This document shows positions 9,535 through 17,435 of a stretch of DNA of 64,000 nt, piece after piece; positions within the stretch are counted from its first letter, which is position 1; each line of letters starts with the position of its first letter. A model generated the notes under the pieces. It was not told where the DNA came from. It searched no databases and worked only from the letters and a program-made list of their open reading frames with translations. Source of the stretch: Azospirillum canadense (GTDB taxonomy: Bacteria; Pseudomonadota; Alphaproteobacteria; Azospirillales; Azospirillaceae). The translations under genes and the position numbers were made by a program. The stretch is taken from positions 781,001-845,000 of the forward strand of contig NZ_JAOQNG010000001.1 of NCBI RefSeq assembly GCF_025961225.1, written 5' to 3'.

Positions 9535-9564
9535 GGCCTCCGTACCGTTTCCGGGCCGGAGGCC
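9535..9564. terminator. hairpin between convergent ABC ATPase and secreted-protein genes
   Basis: The arms GGCCTCCG and CGGAGGCC enclose a 14-base loop in the 71-bp convergent gap. No T-run is present, so termination efficiency is uncertain. Confidence 0.5.
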
Positions 9565-9572
9565 CCGCCGCA

Positions 9573-9941
9573 TCACTCCGTGATCGCGGTGGTCACGCCG
9601 GTGCTCTTGTTCCACTTCAGCGTCAGCTTGGCGATCTGGCAGAGGTTCAGGTTCTCCCAGACCGCCGCTTCGCCGTCGTCATACACGACCTTCATGTCCC
9701 ACTTGCAGGTCTTTTCCGCCTTGGCGAAGCTCAGCTCGAAGGACTCGCCTTCGTCCAGAACGTCGCGGCCAAGCACATCCTCGTCCCAGCTGCCGCTGTG
9801 GTTTTCGCTGACGTAGATGTGCTTCAGCGAATAGCCGGTCTTGTTGACGATGGTGAAGTCCTGCTGGCCGGCCTGGGCGGCGCCATGGAGGGCGAACAGG
9901 GTAACGGCGGCCACGGCGACCTTGGTGAGGATGGCTTTCAC
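9573..9941 (-). CDS. small secreted protein, unknown function
   Basis: A 122-residue protein with an N-terminal signal peptide (KAILTKVAVAAVTLFALHGA, cleavage after AQA). The GTG start is fixed by a strong AAGGAG site seven bases away. The mature part is mainly beta-strand and acidic, with the pattern FTIVNKTGYSLKHIYVS, SWDEDVLG, CKWDMKVVYDDGE and LNLCQIAKL; its two cysteines may pair. I recognise it as belonging to a conserved family of small periplasmic proteins of alphaproteobacteria that has no established function. It is transcribed against the ABC export operon and separates the ATPase from the permease gene. Confidence 0.8.
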   Translation of the reverse strand: MKAILTKVAVAAVTLFALHGAAQAGQQDFTIVNKTGYSLKHIYVSENHSGSWDEDVLGRDVLDEGESFELSFAKAEKTCKWDMKVVYDDGEAAVWENLNLCQIAKLTLKWNKSTGVTTAITE

Positions 9942-10110
9942 GGAATAACTCCTTGGGGAGGGCATATGATGTGCGGATGGTTGCGACAGAGTTAAGTCTT
10001 CGTCAATTCGAATTTGCGCAAAAGTGGCGCGAAATATTTTTTGCGATGTTTCCGGTGGCAAATAATGTGTCGGGATTTAAACAATACATCCAAAGATTGG
10101 ACAGGATGGC

Positions 10111-11244
10111 ATGATTCAATTCTCCGTCGCGCGGTTCGTGGCGGTGATGGTGAAGGAGTTCATTCAGATGCGCCGCGACCGGCTGACCTTCGCCATGATG
10201 GTGGGGGTGCCGATCCTGCAGCTGATCCTGTTCGGCTTCGCCATCAACTCCGACCCCAAGCACCTGCCGACGGCGGTGCTGAGCGCCGACAACAGCCCGT
10301 TTTCCCGCACGCTGGTCGCTGCCATGGCGAATTCCGGCTACTTCGACGTGACCCGCTCCGTCGCGGGGGAGGCGGAGCTGGGCCGGCTGCTGGCGGAAGG
10401 CACGGTGCAGTTCGCCGTGACCATCCCGGCGGAGTTCTCCCGCGACCTGCAGCGCGGCGCCCGGCCGGTGCTGTTGGTGGAGGCCGACGCCACCGACCCC
10501 GCGGCGACCAGCAACGCGCTGGCGGCCTTGATGACCATCGCGCGCCAGGCGCTCGATCCGGAGCTGAAGGGGCCGCTGCTGGCCCTGCGCTCCACGCCCG
10601 ACCCCGTGGATTTGCGCATCCACCGCCGCTACAACCCGGAGGGCATCACCCAGTACAACGTCGTCCCCGGCCTGATGGGCGTGGTGCTGACCATGACCAT
10701 GGTGATGATGACCGCGCTGGCCGTGACCCGCGAGCGGGAGCGCGGCACGATGGAAAACCTGCTGGCCATGCCCGTGCGGCCGTTCGAGGTGATGCTGGGC
10801 AAGATCGTGCCCTTCATCCTGGTCGGCTACATCCAGGTGGTGATCATCGTCCTGGCGGCGCGGGCGCTGTTCGGCGTGCCGATCATGGGCAGCCTCCTTC
10901 TGCTGTCGGCGGTGCTGGTCCTGTTTATCGCCGCCAACCTCGCCGTTGGCTTCACCTTTTCCACCGTGGCGAAGAACCAGCTCCAGGCCATGCAGATGTC
11001 CTTCTTCTTCTTTTTGCCCTCGATGCTGCTGTCCGGCTTCATGTTCCCGTTCCGCGGCATGCCCAGCTGGGCCCAGGCGGTGGGGGAGGTGCTGCCGCTG
11101 ACTCACTTCCTGCGCGTCGTCCGCGGCATCCTTCTTAAGGGAAACGGTGCGGCGGAAATCGCGTCGGAGGTGGTGCCGCTGCTGATCTTCCTGGTTGTGG
11201 TCACGGTCGTCGCGCTGAAGCGCTACCGCCAGACGTTGGATTGA
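10111..11244 (+). CDS. ABC-2 type export permease
   Basis: A 377-residue permease of the YbhR/YhhJ type. One N-terminal transmembrane helix (about 22-45, FAMMVGVPILQLILFGFAIN) is followed by a large periplasmic domain of about 130 residues. Five further helices lie in residues 175-375, with the conserved ABC-2 loop ERERGTMENLLAMPVRPFE between them. It presumably works as a homodimer with the ATPase at 8512-9501 and the HlyD adaptor. Exporters of this class often have two permease genes; only one is present here. It needs its own promoter or read-through across the antisense gene. Confidence 0.9.
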   Translation: MIQFSVARFVAVMVKEFIQMRRDRLTFAMMVGVPILQLILFGFAINSDPKHLPTAVLSADNSPFSRTLVAAMANSGYFDVTRSVAGEAELGRLLAEGTVQFAVTIPAEFSRDLQRGARPVLLVEADATDPAATSNALAALMTIARQALDPELKGPLLALRSTPDPVDLRIHRRYNPEGITQYNVVPGLMGVVLTMTMVMMTALAVTRERERGTMENLLAMPVRPFEVMLGKIVPFILVGYIQVVIIVLAARALFGVPIMGSLLLLSAVLVLFIAANLAVGFTFSTVAKNQLQAMQMSFFFFLPSMLLSGFMFPFRGMPSWAQAVGEVLPLTHFLRVVRGILLKGNGAAEIASEVVPLLIFLVVVTVVALKRYRQTLD

Positions 11245-11369
11245 TCCGCCCTGGCTTGTTTTTGAGGGGCTCGTTATTGGGGGGGCTTGATTTGGGGCCG
11301 GCGTCCGCCCGACTCGCGAGTTTCGTCGAAAGAGCGTGAACTGGGCTGTAAAGTCATTTGAAGCGGTAA

Positions 11370-11387
11370 GTCACAGGCGGCTGTGAC
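11370..11387. promoter_or_regulatory. GTCACAG-GCGG-CTGTGAC palindrome before mepA
   Basis: A perfect 7-bp dyad with a 4-base spacer, 63 bp in front of the mepA start. It could be an operator or a small RNA stem; nothing else in the 206-bp gap stands out. Confidence 0.3.
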
Positions 11388-11450
11388 ACCAGCGTGAGCC
11401 TCACTTTTCGTTAACGGTCATTCGATTTAATCTTTCCCCAATCACGGCCG

Positions 11451-12419
11451 ATGGGGAAAGCGATGCGGCGCTTGGCGGTTGGTTTGCTGATGGCGGGCTT
11501 GGTCGTCACCCTGACGGCCGCCCTGGCGTCCGGTGCCGAGGCCCGGACGGCGAAGAAGAGGAAGCATGCGCCGCCGCCCCCCAACTCCATCGCCTGGAGC
11601 CAGGTGAGCGGCCCCTCCTTCGGGCCGGCGCAGTCCATCGGCGGTTACGCCGCCGGCTGCATCACCGGGGCGCAGCCGCTGGCCGGCGAGGGCACCGGCT
11701 ACCAGGTGATCCGCATGTCGCGGCAGCGCTATTACGGCCATCCGGAACTGATCGACTACCTGAAGGATTTCGGGCGCAAGGTCGCCGCCGCCGGGCTGGG
11801 CAGCGCGCTGGTCGGCGACATGGGCCAGGCGCGCGGCGGGCCGATGAGCTTCGGCCACGCCAGCCACCAGATGGGGCTGGACGCCGACGTCTGGCTGCGG
11901 CTGGACCTGCCGCCCATGGGCCGCAACGCGCGGGAGGGCGTCTCCGAGGTCAAGTACGTCGACTACGACCGCGTGCGCGTCAACGCGGACTGGTCGGACC
12001 GTCAGGCCCAGCTGATCCGGATCGCCGCCGCCGACCCGCGCGTCGCGCGCATCTTCGTCAACCCGGCCATCAAGGTCGCCATGTGCCGGCACCCCTGGCC
12101 GAATCGCGACTTCCTGCACAAGCTGCGGCCCTGGTACGGCCACGACGGGCACATGCACATCCGCCTGCACTGCCCGGCCGGAAGCCCCCAGTGCGAGGAC
12201 CAGAAGGACGCGCCCGACGGTGACGGCTGCGGCGGGGAGCTGACCTCCTGGCTCGGCTCCGTCTACCCGCTGGTCGAGAAGCACGAGGGCAAGCCCCAGC
12301 CGCGCTACGTCAACATGCCGGCGGCCTGCCGGGCGGTGCTGCGCGCCGGCGGCACGCGGGTGGCGGCGGTGGACGGCTTGGCCCCGGGGGACGCGTCCCC
12401 CGGGAAGACCGTGCGCTGA
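11451..12419 (+). CDS. mepA: penicillin-insensitive murein endopeptidase (MepA family)
   Basis: A 322-residue periplasmic metallopeptidase that cleaves D-Ala-meso-DAP cross-links in peptidoglycan. A signal peptide occupies about residues 6-31 (LAVGLLMAGLVVTLTAALAS, ending AEA). The family motifs are visible: SIGGYAAGC, FGHASHQMGLDADVW with the zinc-ligand His/Asp, RIFVNPAIK, and YGHDGHMHIRLHCP with the third zinc His pair. Cysteines likely form the disulfides of the family. A second possible start ATG lies four codons downstream. The C-terminal 80 residues are longer than in E. coli MepA. Confidence 0.93.
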   Translation: MGKAMRRLAVGLLMAGLVVTLTAALASGAEARTAKKRKHAPPPPNSIAWSQVSGPSFGPAQSIGGYAAGCITGAQPLAGEGTGYQVIRMSRQRYYGHPELIDYLKDFGRKVAAAGLGSALVGDMGQARGGPMSFGHASHQMGLDADVWLRLDLPPMGRNAREGVSEVKYVDYDRVRVNADWSDRQAQLIRIAAADPRVARIFVNPAIKVAMCRHPWPNRDFLHKLRPWYGHDGHMHIRLHCPAGSPQCEDQKDAPDGDGCGGELTSWLGSVYPLVEKHEGKPQPRYVNMPAACRAVLRAGGTRVAAVDGLAPGDASPGKTVR

Positions 12420-12563
12420 ACCATCGCAGGCTTTTACCCTTGCATGAAATTAATGCCCGATTAACTTAGGGTGCGGAATACATTCGAACATCGGGCGAAG
12501 GCGCTGGTGCGCCGTCAACCGGCGGGTGATGGTTTCCGCAAGGATCGGGGCAGGCGCAGGGTC

Positions 12564-13565
12564 ATGACGGACAAGGCCAACACCACCGCCCATACCACAG
12601 CCGACGACGCGGGCGCGCCCCGCCTCAACCTCAAGACCCGCCTCCACGCCTGGTGGGAGGGCTACGACCTTTCCGGGGTGAAGGGACGGAAGGGGGATGG
12701 GGCTGAGGAGCACGCCGCGTCGCCCACGGCACCGCCGCCGCCCGCCGCCCCGGCGCCCTCCTCTCCGTCCCATGGGCCCGGTGTCAACCGCTGGGGCAAG
12801 CCGCTGTGGACCGCCACGCGGATCGAGGTGGCGGAGAAGCTGTGGGGCGAGGGCTTCAACACACCGGGCGGCCACGACCACATCCCTTACCTGGTGAAGC
12901 CGCTGGGACTGAACCCGGCCATGAGCGTGCTCGACCTGTCCGCCGGTCTCGGCGGCACCAGCCGCGTGATGGCGGCCAAGTACGGCTGCTGGGTCACCGG
13001 GCTCGAAGCGTCGGAGGCGCTGGCGAAGGAGGGCATGGTCCGCTCCTTCAAGGCGGGGCTGGAGAAGAAGGCGCCGGTCGAACCCTATGATCCGGAGCGT
13101 TTCAGCTATCCCAAGCGTGTGGACGCCATCTTCTACAAGGAGGGCATGTTCTCCGTCGCCGACAAGGAGCAGATGTTCGACGGCATGGAGATGGCCCTGA
13201 AGCCGCGCGGCCACCTGCTGATGACCGACTACGTCGTCGACCCGTCGGCGGCCGGCGCCCGCGCCGTCCAGCAGTGGTGCGACAAGGAACCGATGCAGCC
13301 GAACCTCTGGTCGAAGGAGCGCATGGCCGCCGCCTTCGCGCAGCGCAATCTCGACCTGCGAATCGGGGAGGACATCACCGACACCCACCGTACCGCCATC
13401 GTGGCGGCCATCCAGGGGCTGATCGACCATCTGGAGCGTCACCACCTGGACCGCGAGACCAAGATCGCCGTGATGGACGAGGTGGAGATGTGGGTCCGCC
13501 GCGTCGCAGCGCTGGAGGCCGGCATGAAGGTGTTCCGCTTCTACGCGCTGAAACCCGCGGAATAG
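12564..13565 (+). CDS. SAM-dependent class I methyltransferase
   Basis: A 333-residue protein. The first 90 residues are low-complexity, with a Pro/Ala run near residues 55-75. The core carries motif I MSVLDLSAGLGGTSRVMAAK (about 140-160), then VTGLEAS as the acidic SAM-contact strand, and later GHLLMTDYVVDP as motif III. It resembles the small-molecule methyltransferase group that includes phosphoethanolamine and sterol-type enzymes. The substrate cannot be deduced. The ATG at 12564 is chosen because the upstream 31 codons look non-coding. The gene stands alone between mepA and rpmJ. Confidence 0.8.
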   Translation: MTDKANTTAHTTADDAGAPRLNLKTRLHAWWEGYDLSGVKGRKGDGAEEHAASPTAPPPPAAPAPSSPSHGPGVNRWGKPLWTATRIEVAEKLWGEGFNTPGGHDHIPYLVKPLGLNPAMSVLDLSAGLGGTSRVMAAKYGCWVTGLEASEALAKEGMVRSFKAGLEKKAPVEPYDPERFSYPKRVDAIFYKEGMFSVADKEQMFDGMEMALKPRGHLLMTDYVVDPSAAGARAVQQWCDKEPMQPNLWSKERMAAAFAQRNLDLRIGEDITDTHRTAIVAAIQGLIDHLERHHLDRETKIAVMDEVEMWVRRVAALEAGMKVFRFYALKPAE

Positions 13566-13602
13566 GCGGAAAACGGACGTTTCCCGTCGCTTTCTCTATC
13601 CG

Positions 13603-13631
13603 TTGACACCAGAGATGCGCCGCACTATGGT
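13603..13631 (+). promoter_or_regulatory. sigma-70 promoter of rpmJ
   Basis: TTGACA at 13603-13608, a 17-bp spacer and TATGGT at 13626-13631, ending 43 bp before the rpmJ ATG. Confidence 0.85.
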
Positions 13632-13674
13632 GCGCGCCTTCGATCGAGCCGCCGACCGACCAGGATGAAGAATT

Positions 13675-13800
13675 ATGAAGATCGTTAACTCGCTGAAGTC
13701 GATGAAGACGCGCCACAAGGCCTGCCGCGTGATCCGCCGCAAGGGCCGCGTCTACGTCATCAACAAGCAGAACCCGCGCTTCAAGGCCCGCCAGGGCTGA
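13675..13800 (+). CDS. rpmJ: 50S ribosomal protein L36
   Basis: A 41-residue basic protein, translated [17 protein letters not shown] then [24 protein letters not shown]. This is the long form of L36 found in alphaproteobacteria, with only one of the zinc-ligand cysteines, the zinc-independent type. It binds 23S rRNA in the large ribosomal subunit. It is transcribed alone from a strong promoter at 13603 and ends in a strong terminator at 13847. An AGGATGAAG ribosome-binding site precedes the ATG. Confidence 0.96.
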   Translation: MKIVNSLKSMKTRHKACRVIRRKGRVYVINKQNPRFKARQG

Positions 13801-13846
13801 CACCGGCGGCCGGGTCCGCCCGGCCGACGAGCACAGGTGTGATGCA

Positions 13847-13893
13847 CGCGACGCCGCGCCGTTCCCCAGGGACGGCGCGGCGTCGCGTTTCTG
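13847..13893 (+). terminator. intrinsic terminator of rpmJ
   Basis: A 16-bp GC-rich perfect stem (CGCGACGCCGCGCCGT and its complement) with a 9-base loop, followed by GTTTCTG. It lies 47 bp after the rpmJ stop. Confidence 0.88.
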
Positions 13894-13974
13894 CATTCAT
13901 GATTCGCGCGCGAAAGGCGAACCGGCTATAAGTCCGGACATTTCCACGTGTCTGGACAGTTCCGGAGGCAGCCA

Positions 13975-14469
13975 ATGACGCGAAGTCTGGATCTCGGTTG
14001 CGGCCCGCACCCGAAGAACCCCTTCTCGGCGGACGAGCTGTTCGGCATCGACGTGATGCAGCACGCGTCGCCGAACATCCGGACGGCTGATCTGGCGGTC
14101 GAGGCGATTCCCTTCGACAGCGACTCCTTCGACTATGTGACCGCCTTCGACGTCATTGAGCACATTCCGCGCGTCGTCTACCTGCCGGCGCGGCGGAACA
14201 GCTTCATCGCGCTGATGGACGAGATCCACCGGGTCCTCAAGGTCGGCGGGCTGTTCTTCGCCCAGACGCCGGCCTATCCCCACGCGGAGGCCTTCCAGGA
14301 TCCCACCCACGTCAACATCATCACCGAGAACACCTTCCCCCTCTATTTCGACGACCGGCACCGCTGGGCCTCGTCCTACGGGTTCAAGGGGGCGTTCAAG
14401 GTGCTGTCCCAGGAATGGCGGGATTTCCACCTGCTCACCACCCTCCAGAAGGTGCCGGCTCCGGCCTGA
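13975..14469 (+). CDS. SAM-dependent methyltransferase
   Basis: A 164-residue class I methyltransferase of the short Methyltransf_11/25 type. Motif I is LDLGCGPHPKNPF (about residues 4-16), motif II is FDYVTAFDVIEHIPRV, and motif III is VLKVGGLFFAQTPAYP. GGAGG lies nine bases before the chosen ATG. It resembles methyltransferases that act in surface polysaccharide pathways, but no such genes are adjacent, so the substrate is open. Confidence 0.8.
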   Translation: MTRSLDLGCGPHPKNPFSADELFGIDVMQHASPNIRTADLAVEAIPFDSDSFDYVTAFDVIEHIPRVVYLPARRNSFIALMDEIHRVLKVGGLFFAQTPAYPHAEAFQDPTHVNIITENTFPLYFDDRHRWASSYGFKGAFKVLSQEWRDFHLLTTLQKVPAPA

Positions 14470-14492
14470 CAGGGGGGAACCTCGGGGCCAAC

Positions 14493-14540
14493 GCGCCGCG
14501 CAAGCGGGGGCTGGCCGCGCCGCGTAAGCGGGGGCTGGCA
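14493..14540. repeat. 24-bp tandem direct repeat
   Basis: Two adjacent units beginning GCGCCGCGCAAGCGGGGGCT, differing at two positions. The CAAGCGGGGG core also occurs in the glcE palindrome at 17048-17089. It lies between the methyltransferase and glcD. Confidence 0.75.
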
Positions 14541-14623
14541 ATGTTCGGTGATCCGGTGTTAGCTGTGGGGTGGAACGCCGCGGGAACAATCCGGGCGACG
14601 GAACATGGGGGAGGAGGCCGGCC

Positions 14624-16111
14624 ATGCGAATGCCCGAGCCCGATGCCGGCGTCATCGCGCGCCGGCGCGAGATCGTGTCCGCGTTGCGCGCCATCGTGCC
14701 CGGCGAGGGCGTGATCGTCGACGAGAGCGAGCTGCGCGCCTACGAGTGCGACGGGCTGACCGCCTATCGCCAGCTCCCCATGGTCGTCGTCCTGCCCAGC
14801 ACGACCGAGCAGGTGAGCCAAGTGCTGCGGACCTGCAAGGAAATGGGCGTGAAGGTCGTGCCGCGCGGGGCCGGCACCTCGCTGTCCGGCGGTGCCTTGC
14901 CGCTGGCCGACGGCGTCCTGCTCGGCATGGGCAAGTTCAACCGCATCCTCGACCTCGACTTCGCGAATCGCTGCGCCGTGGTCCAGCCGGGGGTGACCAA
15001 CCTCGGCATCTCCAACGTGGTGGCGCACGAGGGCTTCTATTACGCGCCCGACCCCTCCAGCCAGATCGCCTGCACCATCGGCGGCAACATCGCGGAGAAT
15101 TCCGGCGGCGTGCACTGCCTGAAATACGGGCTGACCACCAACAACGTGCTGGGGCTGGAGATGGTGCTGATGGACGGCACCATCCTGCGGCTGGGCGGCC
15201 GGCACCTCGACGCCGGCGGCTACGACCTGATGGGGATCATCACCGGCTCCGAAGGGCTGTTGGGCGTGGTGACGGAAGTCACCGTGCGCATCCTGAAGAA
15301 GCCGGCCACCGCCCGCGCCGTGCTGATCGGCTTCCCGACCAGCGAACAGGGCGGCGACTGCGTGGCCGCGATCATCGCCGCGGGCATCATCCCCGGCGGC
15401 ATGGAGATGATGGACCGGCCGGCGATCCACGCGGCGGAGGATTTCGTCCACGCCGGCTATCCGCTGGACGTCGAGGCGCTGCTGATCGTCGAACTGGACG
15501 GCCCGCCGGCCGAGGTGGACCACCTGATCGGGGAGGTGGAACGGATCGCCCATTCCAAGGGCTGCTGCTACTCCCGCGTCTCGAATTCCGAGGAGGAGCG
15601 GCTGGCCTTCTGGGCCGGGCGCAAGGCGGCCTTCCCGGCGGTCGGGCGCATCAGCCCCGACTATTACTGCATGGACGGCACGATCCCGCGCAAGGCGCTG
15701 CCCCTGGTGCTCCAGCGCATGAACGAGATGTCGGAGAAGCACGGGCTGCGCGTCGCCAACGTCTTCCACGCCGGCGACGGCAACCTGCACCCGCTGATCC
15801 TCTACGACGCCAACAAGCCCGGCGAGCTGGAGAAGGCGGAGGAGTTCGGCAACGACATCCTGCGCCTGTGCGTGGAGGTCGGCGGTGTGCTGACCGGCGA
15901 GCACGGCGTCGGGGTGGAGAAGCGCGACCTGATGAATGACCAGTTCGCGCCCGTCGACCTGGAGCAGCAGCAGCGCTTGAAATGCGCCTTCGACCCCGAA
16001 GGGCTGTTGAACCCCGGCAAGGTCTTCCCGACGCTGCACCGCTGCGCCGAGCTGGGCCGCCTGCACGTTCACAAGGGGGAACTGCGCTTCCCCGACATTC
16101 CGCGTTTCTGA
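14624..16111 (+). CDS. glcD: glycolate oxidase FAD subunit GlcD
   Basis: A 495-residue FAD-linked subunit of the membrane-associated glycolate oxidase, which converts glycolate to glyoxylate. Residues 50-230 form the PCMH-type FAD-binding domain with PRGAGTSLSGGALPL and the CTIGGNIAENSGGVHCLKYG segment. The C-terminal FAD-oxidase domain contains FHAGDGNLHPLILYD and GEHGVGVEKRDLM, whose histidines are the active-site signature. The length matches the E. coli protein. GAGGAGG precedes the ATG. It is the first gene of the compact glcDEF operon (10- and 9-bp gaps). Confidence 0.96.
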   Translation: MRMPEPDAGVIARRREIVSALRAIVPGEGVIVDESELRAYECDGLTAYRQLPMVVVLPSTTEQVSQVLRTCKEMGVKVVPRGAGTSLSGGALPLADGVLLGMGKFNRILDLDFANRCAVVQPGVTNLGISNVVAHEGFYYAPDPSSQIACTIGGNIAENSGGVHCLKYGLTTNNVLGLEMVLMDGTILRLGGRHLDAGGYDLMGIITGSEGLLGVVTEVTVRILKKPATARAVLIGFPTSEQGGDCVAAIIAAGIIPGGMEMMDRPAIHAAEDFVHAGYPLDVEALLIVELDGPPAEVDHLIGEVERIAHSKGCCYSRVSNSEEERLAFWAGRKAAFPAVGRISPDYYCMDGTIPRKALPLVLQRMNEMSEKHGLRVANVFHAGDGNLHPLILYDANKPGELEKAEEFGNDILRLCVEVGGVLTGEHGVGVEKRDLMNDQFAPVDLEQQQRLKCAFDPEGLLNPGKVFPTLHRCAELGRLHVHKGELRFPDIPRF

Positions 16112-16121
16112 GGGGCCGCGC

Positions 16122-17426
16122 ATGACCGTGACCACCTTCAAGCCCGAAACGGCCGAGCAGGCCGCCGAGGCCGTGCGCTGGGCCCTGTCCGAAGGGGAGC
16201 CGCTGGACGTCGCCGGCACCGGCTCCAAGCGCGGCCTGGGGCGCCCGATGCAGACCGCCTACACGCTCGACCTCTCCGGCCTCAACGGCGTCGTGGCGTA
16301 CGAGCCGGAGGAGCTGGTGCTGACCGCCCGCGCCGGCACGCCGATGGCGGTGATCCTGCCCATGCTGGCGGAAAAGCGGCAGCAGCTGGCCTTCGAGCCT
16401 CAGGACACGGGACCGCTGTTCGGCCGGCCGGCGGGGCAGGGAACGCTCGGCGGCGTGCTCGCCTGCGGGCTGGCGGGGCCGCGCCGCCTCTCCGCCGGCT
16501 CGGCGCGCGACCACGCGCTGGGCATGGAGGGAGTGAACGGCCGCGGCGAGATCTACAAGGCCGGCGGCAAGGTCGTGAAGAACGTCACCGGCTATGACGT
16601 GCCCAAGCTGATGGCCGGCTCCTTCGGCACCTTGACAGCGCTGACCGAGGTGACCGTGAAGGTGCTGCCCGCGCCGGAGGACACTCGCACGCTGCTCCTG
16701 GCCGGCCGCGACGATGCCGCCGCCCTGGACGCGCTGACCCGCGCCATGCAGAGCCCCCACGAGGTGTCGGGCGCCGCCCACCTGCCGGCGGACGTCGCCG
16801 CGCGTTCAGGCGTGCGCGGGGTGGCCGGGGTTGGCGGTGCTGCGACCCTGGTGCGGCTGGAAGGCTTCGGCCCGTCGGTCGCCGCGCGCGTCGCCGCCCT
16901 GAAGGAGGAGTTGGGGGCGGACGCCGTGCTGGACCGGGAGGAGTCGCTGGCGGTGTGGGGGGAGATTCGGGACGTCGCGTTCTTTTGCCCCCACCCTAAC
17001 CCTCCCCCGCTGGGCGGGGGAGGGGACTTGGGCAATGCGGCGGCAGCTCCCTCTCCCGCGCAAGCGGGGGAGGGTTGGGGAGGGGGCAACGACGCCTCTC
17101 TCCTCTGGAAACTCTCCGTCCCACCCTCAGACGGTGCCCGAATCGCCGCCGCCATCCGCGACCGCTTGGACGCCGACCTTTACTTCGACTGGGCCGGCGG
17201 CCTGCTCTGGGTGGCGACGCCGTCCGCCGACTCCGCGCCGGCGATCCGCGGCCTGCTGAACGGCTCCGGCCACGCCACGCTGCTGCGGGCGCCGGACGAC
17301 CTGCGCGCGTCGGTCGACGTGTTCCAGCCCTTGCCGGAGTCGCTGATGGCGCTGACCCGGCGCGTCAAGGACGGCTTCGACCCGCGTGGCATTCTCAGCC
17401 CCAGCCGCATGTACGCAGGCGTGTGA
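16122..17426 (+). CDS. glcE: glycolate oxidase subunit GlcE
   Basis: A 434-residue protein with a single FAD-binding domain (GTGSKRGLGRP, TLGGVLACGLAGPRRLSAGS, KVVKNVTGYDVPKLMAGSFG). GlcE proteins are usually nearer 350-400 residues. The excess is explained by about 35 residues (289-323) encoded by a palindromic repeat, a Pro/Gly-rich stretch (HPNPPPLGGGGDLG and SPAQAGEGWGGGN) wedged before LLWKLSVPP. The frame continues unbroken through it to the conserved C-terminus FDPRGILSPSRMYAGV, so the gene is probably functional, with the insert as a surface loop. Confidence 0.95.
   Translation: MTVTTFKPETAEQAAEAVRWALSEGEPLDVAGTGSKRGLGRPMQTAYTLDLSGLNGVVAYEPEELVLTARAGTPMAVILPMLAEKRQQLAFEPQDTGPLFGRPAGQGTLGGVLACGLAGPRRLSAGSARDHALGMEGVNGRGEIYKAGGKVVKNVTGYDVPKLMAGSFGTLTALTEVTVKVLPAPEDTRTLLLAGRDDAAALDALTRAMQSPHEVSGAAHLPADVAARSGVRGVAGVGGAATLVRLEGFGPSVAARVAALKEELGADAVLDREESLAVWGEIRDVAFFCPHPNPPPLGGGGDLGNAAAAPSPAQAGEGWGGGNDASLLWKLSVPPSDGARIAAAIRDRLDADLYFDWAGGLLWVATPSADSAPAIRGLLNGSGHATLLRAPDDLRASVDVFQPLPESLMALTRRVKDGFDPRGILSPSRMYAGV
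16986..17089. repeat. composite palindromic element inserted in frame in glcE
   Basis: The left part (16986-17027) contains CCCCCACCCTAACCCTCCCC then CGC-TGGGC-GGGGGAGGGG, itself a stem. The right part (17048-17089) contains CCCTCTCCCGCGC-AAGCGGGGGAGGG followed by TTGGGGAGGGGGCA. The outer ends are inverted copies of each other (TGCCCCC.../...GGGGGCA). The sequence is typical of intergenic repeats elsewhere in this window, yet here it is inside a gene. Confidence 0.88.
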
Positions 17427-17435
17427 GGGACATCC

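Noticed and set aside
9498..9995. Plus-strand open frame starting at the ATGA overlap of the ABC ATPase
   Set aside because: It is antisense to the secreted-protein gene, which has a signal peptide and strong ribosome-binding site; the plus frame shows no permease features.
11370..11387. CRP-like site before mepA
   Set aside because: The half-sites are TCACA...TGTGA, the reverse of the CRP order, so it is listed only as an unassigned palindrome.
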